Shown piece by piece: positions 15,521 to 24,181 of a DNA stretch of 51,504 nt (within the stretch, counting starts at the first letter, position 1; every line of letters begins with the position of its first letter). Position numbers and translations under genes: made by a program. The stretch comes from an uncultured bacterium (lineage in GTDB: Bacteria; Bacillota; Clostridia; Oscillospirales; Oscillospiraceae): positions 1 through 51,504 of the forward strand of contig CAMNQF010000022.1 in assembly GCA_946548895.1 (NCBI GenBank), in the 5' to 3' direction. The notes beneath the pieces are model-generated. The model did not search any database. It was not told where the DNA came from and worked only from the letters and a program-made list of their open reading frames with translations.

Positions 15521-17023
15521 ATGGAGGAAGAAAAGCGGCGGATCTGGTGCTTTGCGGAGCGGGCGCTGGTGGGGCTGACCTTCGGGTGCTTTGCCCTGGT
15601 ATCGGCGCTGATCGCCGCCGTGGGCCTGAAGGCGCTGCTGGAGACGGCCTCGCCCCAAACCGTAGCGGTTTGCCTGACCCTGCCCTGCCTTCTTTTGGCG
15701 GGGGTGGCGGCGCTTTGCCGCCGGACGCGGCAGGATGCGGGGCGCCGGTTCGGGCTGCCGCTGTTTCTGGGCACGCTGGTTTTGAAGGGCGCGTTTGTCA
15801 TATTGACGGACACTCAGCCCGTCAGCGATTTCAAAATGCTCTATGAGACGGCCCAGTGGCTGGCGGAGGGTCCCGTACCCCTGACGGCGCTGGAGTACTT
15901 TGTGCGCTGGCCCTACCAGAGCTGGTTTGTGGCGTACATGGCGGGCCCTATAGCGCTGTTCGGGGCGGACGTGCTGTTTTTCAAGCTGGTCAACGCCTTG
16001 GCTTCCGCATTTACCGGCGTGCTGGTGTACGCTTTGGCCCGCCGGTTTGCCTCCGAGGGAGGGGCCCGGGGGGCGGCGCTGCTGTATGCCTGTTACCCCG
16101 GGACCTGGCTGCTGGTGCCGGTGCTCACCAACCAGCACCTGTCCGAGCTGCTGCTTCTGCTGGCCCTGTGGCTGTACACCGCCCCGGCGGCGGGAAAAAG
16201 GCGGCTGGCCCTGGCGGGGGCGGCGGGCGCTGCTCTGGCCCTGGGCAACGCCTTTCGGCCTGTGGCGGCGGTGGCGCTGGCGGCGGCGGGGTGTCTGCTG
16301 GTGCTGGAAATACTGCGGGAGCGGCGGGAGGGATGGCGGGCCGTAGGGACCGCCTTGACCCGGTTTTTTCTGCTGGCGGCGGCCTACGCCGTATTGATGT
16401 GGGGGTTCGGCCAGGCGGTGCGGCTGTCAGGGCTGAATGCGTATGGGCTGGGCAGCAGCTGCCCGGAGTGGAAGTTTGTGTGCGGGCTGAACGAGGAGAC
16501 CTGCGGCGGCTACAGCAAGAAAGACGCGCAGCAGGTGTTTGGCGGCGGAGACCCCAGGGCGGAGGCGCGGAAGCTGATTGTCCAGCGGCTGTCCGTTCCG
16601 CCGGACCGGCTGGCAAAGCTGGCGTGGGACAAGATCGAAAAGCTGTGGGGCCGCTGCGAGACGCTGGAGTGGACGGTGACGGAAAACGTGGCGGAGGCGC
16701 TGGACCGCTCCGGGCTGCCCGGCGGGGCGGAACAGGCGGTCCGCGTGGTCCAGCGGGCGTCCTCCGGCTGTTACGTATGGTGCTTTCTGCTGGCCGCGGC
16801 AGGGGGCGCGGCGGCGCTGCGGGGCGGGGCCCGGAAACGGGAGGCCGCCCAGCTGCTGGCGCTGGCGGCGCTGGCCTATTTCGGGGTGCACCTGTTCATT
16901 GAAGTTCAGGTGCGCTACCGCCTGTTGATGTACGCCCTGGCGTTTCCCCTGGCGGCGGCCGGGCTGGACGGGCTGTGGGCGGTAAGATCCAAATTATTTC
17001 TTAAAATGAGGAAACAATTATGA
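15521..17023 (+). CDS. GT39/ArnT-like polytopic glycosyltransferase
   Basis: A ~500-residue membrane protein with about 10-12 helices. After the first two helices it has an acidic loop with DTQPVSDFKMLYE near residue 95. This matches GT-C fold enzymes (PMT/ArnT/RgtA type), where an Asp in the first outer loop is catalytic. Such enzymes transfer sugars from lipid-phosphate donors on the outer face of the membrane; the acceptor is unknown. ATG at 15521 (MEEEKRR) fits the GGAG site better than the ATG at 15512. It overlaps the mutS2 start by 4 bases, indicating coupled translation with an unrelated gene. Confidence 0.75.
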   Translation: MEEEKRRIWCFAERALVGLTFGCFALVSALIAAVGLKALLETASPQTVAVCLTLPCLLLAGVAALCRRTRQDAGRRFGLPLFLGTLVLKGAFVILTDTQPVSDFKMLYETAQWLAEGPVPLTALEYFVRWPYQSWFVAYMAGPIALFGADVLFFKLVNALASAFTGVLVYALARRFASEGGARGAALLYACYPGTWLLVPVLTNQHLSELLLLLALWLYTAPAAGKRRLALAGAAGAALALGNAFRPVAAVALAAAGCLLVLEILRERREGWRAVGTALTRFFLLAAAYAVLMWGFGQAVRLSGLNAYGLGSSCPEWKFVCGLNEETCGGYSKKDAQQVFGGGDPRAEARKLIVQRLSVPPDRLAKLAWDKIEKLWGRCETLEWTVTENVAEALDRSGLPGGAEQAVRVVQRASSGCYVWCFLLAAAGGAAALRGGARKREAAQLLALAALAYFGVHLFIEVQVRYRLLMYALAFPLAAAGLDGLWAVRSKLFLKMRKQL

Positions 17024-19404
17024 CGCCATTATTTGAAAAATCCATAGAGACCCTGGAACTGCCCCGGGTGCTGGCCCTGCTGGCGGAGGAGGCGGTCACC
17101 GGGGAAGGCCGGGAGCGGTGTATGGCCCTGCGGCCCTTAAGTGTGCAGAACGACGTGAGCCGGCTGCAAAAGCAGACCTCCGCCGCCTTTGACCTGCTGG
17201 TGAAGCACGGCACACCGTCCCTGTCCGGGGTGAAGCCGGTGGCGGCGGCGCTCCAGCGGGCGGACCGTGGGGGCGCGCTGAATACCCGGGAGTTGCTGGA
17301 CATCGCCCAGGTGCTGCGGTGCGCCCGGAACGTCCGGGAGTACGGCGCCGGAAACGGCGAGGTCAAGACGGTGCTGGACGGCTATTTTGAGAGCCTCACC
17401 GCCAACCGCTTTCTGGAGGACAAGATCACCGGCTCCATCCTCAGTGAGGACGAGATCGCCGACGCGGCCTCCCCGGAGCTGGCCGACATCCGGCGGCATA
17501 TCCGGGCGGCGGCGGGCAAGGTGCGGGATGTGCTCAACCGGCTGATCTCGTCCAACCAGTCTAAATACCTGCAGGACGCCATCATCACCATGCGGGGCGG
17601 GCGCTACGTGGTGCCTGTGAAGAGCGAGCACAAAAATGACATTCCCGGCCTGGTCCACGATGTGTCCGGCTCCGGCGGCACCTTTTTCATTGAGCCCATG
17701 GGGGTGGTGAACGCCAACAACGAGCTGCGGGAACTCCAGGCCAAGGAGCAGAAGGAGATCGAGCGCATTCTGGCGGAGCTGTCCGCCGACTGTGCCGGGT
17801 TCAAAACCGACATTGAGGACGACTACCAGACCCTGGTCGCGCTGGACTGCATTTTCGCCAGGGCCAAGCTGTCCTCCGCCATGGGGGCCATGGAGCCGGT
17901 GCTGGGCAGCCGCATTGAGCTGAGAAGGGCCCGGCACCCCCTGCTGGACCCTAAGACCGCCGTGCGCAACGACCTGGCCCTGGGGGGCGGCTTTGACACC
18001 CTGGTCATCACCGGACCCAACACCGGCGGCAAGACCGTCACCTTGAAAACCCTGGGCCTGCTGACCCTCATGGCCCAGTGCGGCCTGCACATCCCGGCGG
18101 CGGACGGGTCCACGGTCAAGGTGTGTTCCGCCGTGCTGGCGGATATCGGCGATGAGCAGTCAATCGACCAGTCCCTGTCCACCTTCTCCTCCCACATGAC
18201 CAACATCGTGGCCATCCTGGAGCAGGCGGACAGCGAGACGCTGATTCTGTTCGACGAGCTGGGGGCGGGCACCGACCCGGTGGAGGGCGCGGCCCTGGCC
18301 GCGGCTATTATTGAGTCCGCCCGGGCCATGGGGGCGGCGGTGGCCGCCACCACCCATTACGCCGAGCTGAAGGTGTACGCCATGACCACCAAGGGGGTGG
18401 AAAACGCCTCCTGTGAGTTTGATGTGGAGACCTTGGCTCCCACTTACCGGGTGCTCATCGGCATTCCGGGCAAGTCCAACGCCTTTGCCATTTCCCGGCG
18501 GCTGGGCCTGCCCGACTATATCATTCAGAAAGCGGCGGACCGCATCGACGCGGAGAATGTGCGCTTTGAGGATGTACTCAGTCAGCTGGACCTCCAGCGG
18601 CAGGCCATGGAGAAGGAGAAGGAGAAGGCCGCCCAGCTCCGCCGGGAGATGGAGGAGGCGCGGGCCCAGGCGGAGCGGTACAGGGAGCGCATTGAGGAGG
18701 AGCGGCGGAAGGCTACGGAGAAGGCCCAGGCGGAGGCCCGCTCCATCATTGAGCAGGCCCGGGACGCCGCCGACCAGACCTTTAAGGAGCTCAACGAAAT
18801 GCGCCGCCGCCAGGAGCAGGCCAGGGACTGGGTGGACGACAACGGGCAGCGGGCCGAACTGCGCCGGAAGCTCAACGAGGCGGACGCCGCCCTGGGGGGC
18901 AAAAAGGAGGATCTGCCGCCTCCGCCCCCCACCCGGGACGCGGCGCTGGGCGACACGGTGGAGCTGCTCAAAATGGGCACCCAGGCGGAGGTGGTGGGGG
19001 TTAACAAGGACGGCACCCTCCAGCTCCAGGCGGGAATTTTGAAGCTGAAGGCGAAGCAAAGCGAGGTGCGGGTGCTGGAGGACGTCACCGCCCGAAAGAA
19101 GCAGAGCGCCCGGGACAAGCAGCGGTCCGCTTCGGTATCCCGACCCTTCCGGGCGGCGGCGGCCAAGGCGGAACTGGACCTGCGGGGCATGATGGTGGAC
19201 GAGGCACTGGGCGCGGTAGACCTGTTTCTGGACAACGCCCTGATGGGCAAGCTGGAGACGGTGACGATCATCCACGGCAAGGGCACCGGGGCCCTGCGCA
19301 AAGCGGTGCGGGAGCACCTGAAGAAGAGCCGGTATGTGAAGGAGTACCGTCCCGGAGTATACGGAGAAGGGGAGGATGGGGTTACGGTGGCCACGTTAAA
19401 ATAG
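17020..19404 (+). CDS. mutS2: Endonuclease MutS2
   Basis: A 794-residue MutS paralogue with the core and ATPase domains but no mismatch-recognition domain. Walker A is GPNTGGKT (332-339) and Walker B is LFDELGAGTD (from 410). A long charged coiled coil runs from about 510 to 620. The C-terminal Smr nuclease domain (about 718-794) has LDLRGMMVDEAL and HGKGTGALR. The family suppresses recombination and, in Bacillus, also splits collided ribosomes. The start overlaps the preceding gene (ATG inside TTATGA). Confidence 0.96.
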   Translation: MTPLFEKSIETLELPRVLALLAEEAVTGEGRERCMALRPLSVQNDVSRLQKQTSAAFDLLVKHGTPSLSGVKPVAAALQRADRGGALNTRELLDIAQVLRCARNVREYGAGNGEVKTVLDGYFESLTANRFLEDKITGSILSEDEIADAASPELADIRRHIRAAAGKVRDVLNRLISSNQSKYLQDAIITMRGGRYVVPVKSEHKNDIPGLVHDVSGSGGTFFIEPMGVVNANNELRELQAKEQKEIERILAELSADCAGFKTDIEDDYQTLVALDCIFARAKLSSAMGAMEPVLGSRIELRRARHPLLDPKTAVRNDLALGGGFDTLVITGPNTGGKTVTLKTLGLLTLMAQCGLHIPAADGSTVKVCSAVLADIGDEQSIDQSLSTFSSHMTNIVAILEQADSETLILFDELGAGTDPVEGAALAAAIIESARAMGAAVAATTHYAELKVYAMTTKGVENASCEFDVETLAPTYRVLIGIPGKSNAFAISRRLGLPDYIIQKAADRIDAENVRFEDVLSQLDLQRQAMEKEKEKAAQLRREMEEARAQAERYRERIEEERRKATEKAQAEARSIIEQARDAADQTFKELNEMRRRQEQARDWVDDNGQRAELRRKLNEADAALGGKKEDLPPPPPTRDAALGDTVELLKMGTQAEVVGVNKDGTLQLQAGILKLKAKQSEVRVLEDVTARKKQSARDKQRSASVSRPFRAAAAKAELDLRGMMVDEALGAVDLFLDNALMGKLETVTIIHGKGTGALRKAVREHLKKSRYVKEYRPGVYGEGEDGVTVATLK

Positions 19405-19511
19405 CCCTCGCGCCAGGAATTTCGGCGTTCAGCCAGCGGGAAGAGGGCCCCTAGTGGTGATTTCTGGTCGGTTTTCATGAACGGATGGCGTGATTTTTGT
19501 TGAAAATGCTC

Positions 19512-19540
19512 TTGACGATGCGGGTTAAATTTGATATCCT
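19512..19540 (+). promoter_or_regulatory. Promoter of ptsH
   Basis: TTGACG (19512-19517), a 17-base spacer and TATCCT (19535-19540) preceded by TGA, giving an extended -10. It lies in the 217-base gap after mutS2, which otherwise shows nothing. Confidence 0.65.
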
Positions 19541-19621
19541 ATCATAGGTAAAAGATTCGGAGCAGGTTGGGTGCAGGCCGTATGTACCCGGAGCCGAGTT
19601 TTATTGATGGAGGGAATACTC

Positions 19622-19888
19622 ATGTTCATGAAAGAGACTACGGTAAACAACCAGGTCGGTCTGCACGCCCGCCCGGCCACGTTTTTTATTCAGAAGGCCA
19701 ACGAGTTCAAGAGCTCCATCTGGGTGGAGAAGGATGACGACCGCCGGGTCAACGCCAAGAGCCTGCTGGGCGTTCTGTCTCTGGGCATCGTCAAGGGTAC
19801 GACCATCAACCTCATTGCCGACGGCCCCGATGAGGAGGCCGCCATCAACGCCCTGGTAGAGCTGATTAATTCCGAGTTTTCCGAGTGA
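19622..19888 (+). CDS. ptsH: Phosphocarrier protein HPr
   Basis: An 88-residue HPr, the general phosphocarrier of the PEP sugar phosphotransferase system. The active-site His15 lies in VGLHARPA and the regulatory Ser (residue 47 here, Ser46 in the literature) lies in NAKSLLGVLSLG. HPr kinase would use that site in catabolite control. GGAGGG precedes ATG by 7 bases; upstream in-frame starts lack a ribosome site. It is a single-gene unit with its own promoter and terminator, away from ptsI. Crh is an unlikely alternative because His15 is present. Confidence 0.93.
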   Translation: MFMKETTVNNQVGLHARPATFFIQKANEFKSSIWVEKDDDRRVNAKSLLGVLSLGIVKGTTINLIADGPDEEAAINALVELINSEFSE

Positions 19889-19905
19889 ACGCTCAAGCTG
19901 ACGGA

Positions 19906-19937
19906 GAAAAAGCGCCGCATCTGCGGCGCTTTTTTTG
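19906..19937 (+). terminator. Intrinsic terminator of ptsH
   Basis: AAAAAGCGCCGC, an ATCT loop and GCGGCGC followed by seven or more T. A textbook rho-independent terminator, 18 bases after the stop. Confidence 0.95.
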
Positions 19938-20029
19938 TAAGAGCCGCAGCGAAGCCGTCCCGTAATGCGCCCAATCGGAGTGTGCCAGGGAAGAAGCGCT
20001 GAACCGTCGTAGGCGGGAGGTGATTTTGG

Positions 20030-21868
20030 TTGACATTTGAAGAGTTGCGGGACAAGGCCCACGCCCTGCCCCTGAAGCCCGGCGTGTATATCATGCAGAA
20101 CGCGGCCAGCGAGGTCATCTATGTGGGCAAGGCCAAAGCCCTGAAAAACCGGGTGAGCCAGTATTTTCAGGACCAGTCCCGCCACAACGAAAAGACCCGG
20201 GCCATGGTTTCCCAGATCGATCACTTCGACGTCATCGTGGTCCAGTCCGAGTTTGAGGCGCTGGTGCTGGAGTGCGCCCTCATCAAGCGCCACCAGCCCC
20301 GGTATAATATCCTGCTCAAGGACAGCAAGGGCTTTCCCTATATCCGGCTGTCCCCGGGAGATTATCCCCGGTTTTCCCTGGCCTCCAAGGCGGAGGACGA
20401 CGGGGCCCGGTATTTCGGGCCCTATGGCTCCCGCTTTGCCAGCCAGGGCATCATCGACGCCCTGCGGGAGGCCCTGCGGCTGCCCGCCTGCCGCCGGAAG
20501 TTTCCCAAAGACATCGGCAAGGAGCGGCCATGCCTCAATTTCCACATGGGCGTTTGCGACGGCTACTGCCGCCCGGAGATGGACCAGAGCCAGTATCAGC
20601 GGTCTATCGGCCAGGCTGTGCGGCTGCTGGAGGGGCGGCAGGACGAGGTGGTGGACGAACTCACCGCCGAGATGGAACTGGCGGCGGAGGAGCTGCGGTT
20701 CGAGAAGGCCGCCCAGCTGCGGGACCGCATCCGCTCCATCCAACTGCTGGGCAAGCGGCAGAAGGCGGTGGCCGGTTCGCTGGCGGACACCGACGTGGTG
20801 GGCTACCACCGCGGGGAGGCCAAAAGCTGCTTTGTGGTGCTCCACTATATAGGCGGGGAGCTGGCCGCCAAGGACTGGGAGCTGCTGGCCATTCCTATGG
20901 AGGACGAGCAGGCCACCGTTTCCACCCTGGCGGCCCAATATTACGGCGGGCGGAGCCAGCTGCCCCGGCAGATTCTGCTGCCCTGCGACATTGACGAGCA
21001 GGTGGAGCTGGCCCGTATGCTCACCGAGGCGGTGGGCCGCAAGGTGGAGGTGCTCACGCCCCAGCGGGGCGCCAAGATGGAGCTGGTCAAGCTGGCCAAC
21101 GAGAACGCCGCCGAGGAGGCGCTTCGGGCCACCACCGCGGAGGAGCGCCGGTCCAAGCTCACCGAGGCCCTGGGCGCCCTGCTGGGACTGGCGGAGCCGC
21201 CCCACCGCATTGAGGCGTTTGATATCTCCAATACCGGCAGCTCCGATATCGTGGCCTCCATGACCGTCCACATCGACGGCAGGCCGCTGAAGCGTGATTA
21301 CCGCCACTTCAAGCTGAAGGATATGCCCCACGCCGACGACTACGCCTCCATGGAGCAGGTGGTGGAGCGCCGGTTCCGGCGGTATCTGGATGGGGATGAG
21401 AAGTTTTCCGCCAAGCCGGACCTGCTGCTGATGGACGGCGGCGCGGGCCAGGTGAAAATGGCCTGCGAGGCGCTGGAGCGTCTGGGGCTGGGGGACATCC
21501 CGGTGTACGGCATGGTGAAAGACGACCGCCACCGCACCCGTGCCCTGGTGGCCGGGGACGGCAGGGAGATCGGCATCCAGGCCAATCAGGCCCTGTTTGC
21601 CATGGTGGGCCGCATTCAGGAGGAGACCCACCGCTTTGCTATTGAGTTCCACCGCCAGCAGCAGGCGGGGCATTTGAAGGGTTCGGCGCTGGATGAGATA
21701 CCGGGGGTCGGTCCCACCCGAAAGGCGCAGCTGCTGAAGGCGTTCAAAAGCGTAAAGGCCGTCAAGGCCGCGTCATTGGACGGGCTGGCCGCCGTTGTGC
21801 CGAAAAACACCGCTCAGGCGGTTTACGCCTATTTTCACCCATCCCAGGGAAAGGACGAAGCGCGATGA
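20030..21868 (+). CDS. uvrC: Excinuclease ABC subunit C
   Basis: A 612-residue nuclease subunit that makes both incisions in nucleotide excision repair. The N-terminal GIY-YIG domain shows GVYIMQ and VIYVGKAKALKNRV (residues 19-45). A UVR helical hairpin lies near 205-235. The RNase H-like domain has FDISNTG and LLMDGG. The C-terminal helix-hairpin-helix motif reads IPGVGPTRK. The start is TTG, 8 bases after GGGAGGTGAT; no ATG fits the domain start. Its stop overlaps rsmD (ATGA). Confidence 0.97.
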   Translation: MTFEELRDKAHALPLKPGVYIMQNAASEVIYVGKAKALKNRVSQYFQDQSRHNEKTRAMVSQIDHFDVIVVQSEFEALVLECALIKRHQPRYNILLKDSKGFPYIRLSPGDYPRFSLASKAEDDGARYFGPYGSRFASQGIIDALREALRLPACRRKFPKDIGKERPCLNFHMGVCDGYCRPEMDQSQYQRSIGQAVRLLEGRQDEVVDELTAEMELAAEELRFEKAAQLRDRIRSIQLLGKRQKAVAGSLADTDVVGYHRGEAKSCFVVLHYIGGELAAKDWELLAIPMEDEQATVSTLAAQYYGGRSQLPRQILLPCDIDEQVELARMLTEAVGRKVEVLTPQRGAKMELVKLANENAAEEALRATTAEERRSKLTEALGALLGLAEPPHRIEAFDISNTGSSDIVASMTVHIDGRPLKRDYRHFKLKDMPHADDYASMEQVVERRFRRYLDGDEKFSAKPDLLLMDGGAGQVKMACEALERLGLGDIPVYGMVKDDRHRTRALVAGDGREIGIQANQALFAMVGRIQEETHRFAIEFHRQQQAGHLKGSALDEIPGVGPTRKAQLLKAFKSVKAVKAASLDGLAAVVPKNTAQAVYAYFHPSQGKDEAR

Positions 21869-22416
21869 GAGTGATCACGGGTCTTGCCAAGGGGCGGCGT
21901 TTAGAGGAGCTGCCCGGCCTGGATACCCGCCCCACCACCGGCCGGGTGAAGGAGGGGCTGTTCAGCGCCATTCAGTTCGACATTGAGGGACGGCGGGTGC
22001 TGGACCTGTTTGCCGGGACAGGACAATTGGGCATTGAGGCTCTGAGCAGGGGGGCGGTTTTCTGCGACTTTGTGGACAGCGCCCCGGCGGCGCTGAAAGT
22101 GGTTCAGCGCAACGTGAAGACCTGCGGCTTTGAGGACCGTTCCGCCTGCCACGGCAAGGATTTTTCCGCTTTCCTCAGCCGGACACGGGAGAAGTACGGC
22201 CTGATCTTTCTGGACCCGCCCTACGCCTCTGGGAATCTGGAGCGGGCGCTGGAACGCATCGCCGCGATTGACATTGTGATGGGAAATGGTATAATAGTGT
22301 GCGAAAGTCCGGCGGACCATCCCCTGCCGGAGCTGGGCGCCCCCTATGAAATGGGGCGGGAGTATCGGTACGGCAAGATCAAATTCACCCTGTACCGCAG
22401 GAGGACGAGCTCATGA
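21865..22416 (+). CDS. rsmD: 16S rRNA (guanine-N2) methyltransferase RsmD
   Basis: A 183-residue SAM-dependent enzyme that methylates G966 of 16S rRNA. The SAM site is VLDLFAGTGQLGIEALSRGA (near 48-67) and the catalytic motif is FLDPPY near 113. It begins RVITGLAKGRRL, typical of the family. ATGA overlaps on both sides join it to uvrC and coaD, and rsmD-coaD is a widely conserved pair. Confidence 0.95.
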   Translation: MRVITGLAKGRRLEELPGLDTRPTTGRVKEGLFSAIQFDIEGRRVLDLFAGTGQLGIEALSRGAVFCDFVDSAPAALKVVQRNVKTCGFEDRSACHGKDFSAFLSRTREKYGLIFLDPPYASGNLERALERIAAIDIVMGNGIIVCESPADHPLPELGAPYEMGREYRYGKIKFTLYRRRTSS

Positions 22417-22931
22417 GACGCGCCATCTATCCCGGCAGCTTTGATCCGGTGACTCTGGGGCACCTGGATATTATCAAGCGGGCTGCCGCCATTTTTGACG
22501 AGCTGATTGTCTGCATCAGCGTGAACTCCGCCAAACCCTCTGGTTTGTTTTCCCCCCAAGAACGGATGGAGCTGGTCCGGGCGGTGACGGAGGATCTGCC
22601 CAACGTGCGGGTGGACTGCTCCCAGGAACTGGTGGCGGAGTACGCCAGGCGCAACCGGGCCCGGGTATTGGTAAAAGGGCTGCGGGCGGTGTCTGACTAC
22701 GAATCGGAGATTCAGATGGCCATGCTCAACGCCAAACTGTATCCCAAGCTGGACACGGTGTTCCTCTACACGCGGCCGAAGTACGCTTTTCTCAGCTCTA
22801 CCGTGGTGAAAGAGCTGGCCCGGTACGGGGCGGACCTGTCCGATTTCGTGCCCCGGCAGATCATCGAGCAGGTGCGGGCCAAGGTGGCGCGGGGTGGACA
22901 GGATGGTATTTTACATTCGGAGAAGGAGTGA
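22413..22931 (+). CDS. coaD: Phosphopantetheine adenylyltransferase
   Basis: A 172-residue enzyme transferring AMP from ATP to 4'-phosphopantetheine, the penultimate step of coenzyme A synthesis. The nucleotidyltransferase motif YPGSFDPVTLGHLDII (6-21) includes the catalytic T-x-G-H. RGLR-type VKGLRAVSDYESE and the ISSTVVKE equivalent (LSSTVVKEL) are present. The length is usual. Start ATG overlaps the rsmD stop. Confidence 0.97.
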   Translation: MRRAIYPGSFDPVTLGHLDIIKRAAAIFDELIVCISVNSAKPSGLFSPQERMELVRAVTEDLPNVRVDCSQELVAEYARRNRARVLVKGLRAVSDYESEIQMAMLNAKLYPKLDTVFLYTRPKYAFLSSTVVKELARYGADLSDFVPRQIIEQVRAKVARGGQDGILHSEKE

Positions 22932-22937
22932 CAGCGC

Positions 22938-23459
22938 ATGGCGACAGCCGTGGATGAACTGCTGGATATGCTGTTTGATATGATTGATGAGGCAAAAAAC
23001 GCCGCTTTCAGCGGGGATAAGTGCGTCATCGAACGGGACAAGGCCCTGGACCTCATTGAGGACGCAAAAAAACAGCTTCCTGTGGATTTGGCGGAGGCCC
23101 GGAAGATACTCAACGCCCGAAACGAGTACTTGGCCGCCGCCAAGCGGGAGGCGGAGGAGATCAAGAAGCGGGCGGAGATCGAGGCCAATCAGATGGTGAG
23201 CGAGGCCCTTGTGATGACCCAGGCCCGGCAGAAGGCACGGGAGGTGCTGGCCCACGCCGACGAGGAGGCGAAGAAAACCTGCCGGGAGACCAACGAGTAC
23301 TGCGTAGACCTGCTGCGCCGGACGGAGGACGCATTGGCCGCCGCCCACGCGGAGATGCGTCAGGTACATAACCAGTTCCGTTCCGGCATGGGCGGCGGGA
23401 GCGACCGGTCCAGTTCTTCCGGCGGAAGCCGGATGTATGACGCCGAGGCGGACGAATGA
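22938..23459 (+). CDS. Charged coiled-coil protein of unknown function
   Basis: A 173-residue, strongly helical, Glu/Lys/Ala-rich protein. The centre (about 45-140) is a continuous predicted coiled coil and the last 30 residues are a Gly/Ser-rich tail ending acidic. No enzyme motif, signal peptide or membrane helix is visible. AGAAGGAG precedes ATG, and the gene lies 6 bases after coaD, so it is the last gene of the uvrC-rsmD-coaD unit. It vaguely resembles DivIVA or the peripheral stalk subunit b of ATP synthase, but only through its coiled coil. A structural or division role is a guess. Confidence 0.75.
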   Translation: MATAVDELLDMLFDMIDEAKNAAFSGDKCVIERDKALDLIEDAKKQLPVDLAEARKILNARNEYLAAAKREAEEIKKRAEIEANQMVSEALVMTQARQKAREVLAHADEEAKKTCRETNEYCVDLLRRTEDALAAAHAEMRQVHNQFRSGMGGGSDRSSSSGGSRMYDAEADE

Positions 23460-23492
23460 TGTTGAAATAGAATTATAATTTTTGCCAGGGAG

Positions 23493-23526
23493 AAACCTGC
23501 CGCGCATTGCCGCGGCGGGTTTTTTT
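23493..23526 (+). terminator. Intrinsic terminator of the uvrC-coaD unit
   Basis: AAACCTGCCGCG (23493-23504) pairs with CGCGGCGGGTTT (23511-23522) with one T-G wobble, followed by T residues to 23526. The ~140 bases from here to the mraZ promoter hold nothing recognised. Confidence 0.92.
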
Positions 23527-23669
23527 GTGCACCAGATGTGGGCAAGATCTGGCAAACCCTGGCCTAACCTGTACGAAATGGAGGAATTTAAACGGGCAAA
23601 CGAATGCCTGTTCGACATAAAATGACAGGGAATCACCTCAAAATGGGCAAATTCACTGAAAAAAAGTCC

Positions 23670-23698
23670 TTGCAATTTATGGGAGGCTACGGTATACT
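23670..23698 (+). promoter_or_regulatory. Promoter of the dcw cluster (mraZ)
   Basis: TTGCAA (23670-23675), a 17-base spacer and TATACT (23693-23698). The MraZ-like repeats start 12 bases downstream, so a bound repressor would cover the start of transcription. Confidence 0.7.
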
Positions 23699-23709
23699 GA
23701 GAGACGTGA

Positions 23710-23756
23710 TGGAGTGAAATGGAGGAAATCTTCAGTAATTTGGAGTGAAATGGAGG
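23710..23756 (+). promoter_or_regulatory. Duplicated MraZ-box pairs
   Basis: TGGAG occurs at 23710, 23720, 23741 and 23751, forming two copies of TGGAGTGAAATGGAGG. Within each copy the repeats are 10 bases apart, one helical turn, as in the known MraZ operators (direct TGGG-type repeats in front of mraZ). This supports autoregulation of the cluster by the product of the first gene. The last repeat overlaps the mraZ ribosome site. Confidence 0.7.
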
Positions 23757-23763
23757 GAGAGGG

Positions 23764-24180
23764 ATGACCGGCACATACGAGCATAGCATCGACAGCGCCG
23801 GACGTCTCATCGTGCCCGCCAAGCTCAGGAGCAAGCTGGGCTCCACTTTTTACCTGTCCGTGGGCGTGGAGAAGAACCTCACCCTCTATCCCTTGGCCAC
23901 CTGGGAGCGGTTCCGGGCTAAGGGCAGGGAGCTGTCCACTGTGGACTCGGCGAAGATGGCGCTGTTTTTCGCGGCGGCCTGGGAGTGTGAGGTGGACAAG
24001 CAGTGGCGGTTCCAGATTCCGGGGGAGTTCAAGGATTACGCCCAAATCGACCGGGACGTGGTGGTCACCGGCAACAACGACCGGGCCCAGATCTGGAGCG
24101 CGGAGAGCTGGAAGGCCAAGGTCCAGCAGCAGCTCAACCCGGAGAACATCGCCGCGCTGCTGAAGGAGCTGGGAATCTGA
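23764..24180 (+). CDS. mraZ: Transcriptional regulator MraZ
   Basis: A 138-residue protein made of two AbrB-like/SpoVT half-barrels. Its repeated motifs are DSAGRLIVPAKLRSKLG (about 10-26) and an equivalent region near 79-95 (QWRFQIPGEFKDYA). MraZ forms a ring and binds repeats in front of its own gene to control the division and cell wall cluster, and such repeats are visible upstream. It is the first gene of the cluster and is separated from rsmH by one base. Confidence 0.95.
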   Translation: MTGTYEHSIDSAGRLIVPAKLRSKLGSTFYLSVGVEKNLTLYPLATWERFRAKGRELSTVDSAKMALFFAAAWECEVDKQWRFQIPGEFKDYAQIDRDVVVTGNNDRAQIWSAESWKAKVQQQLNPENIAALLKELGI

Positions 24181-24181
24181 A

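Noticed and set aside
14303-16138. 611-codon minus-strand frame opposite recO and the membrane glycosyltransferase
   Set aside because: Antisense shadow of several clear plus-strand genes; composition rich in Arg, Gln, Pro and His with no domain.
19601-21673. 690-codon open frame on the minus strand opposite uvrC
   Set aside because: It mirrors the GC-rich codon pattern of uvrC, has no ribosome site and a His/Gln/Gly/Leu-rich composition without motifs; uvrC is unmistakable on the plus strand.
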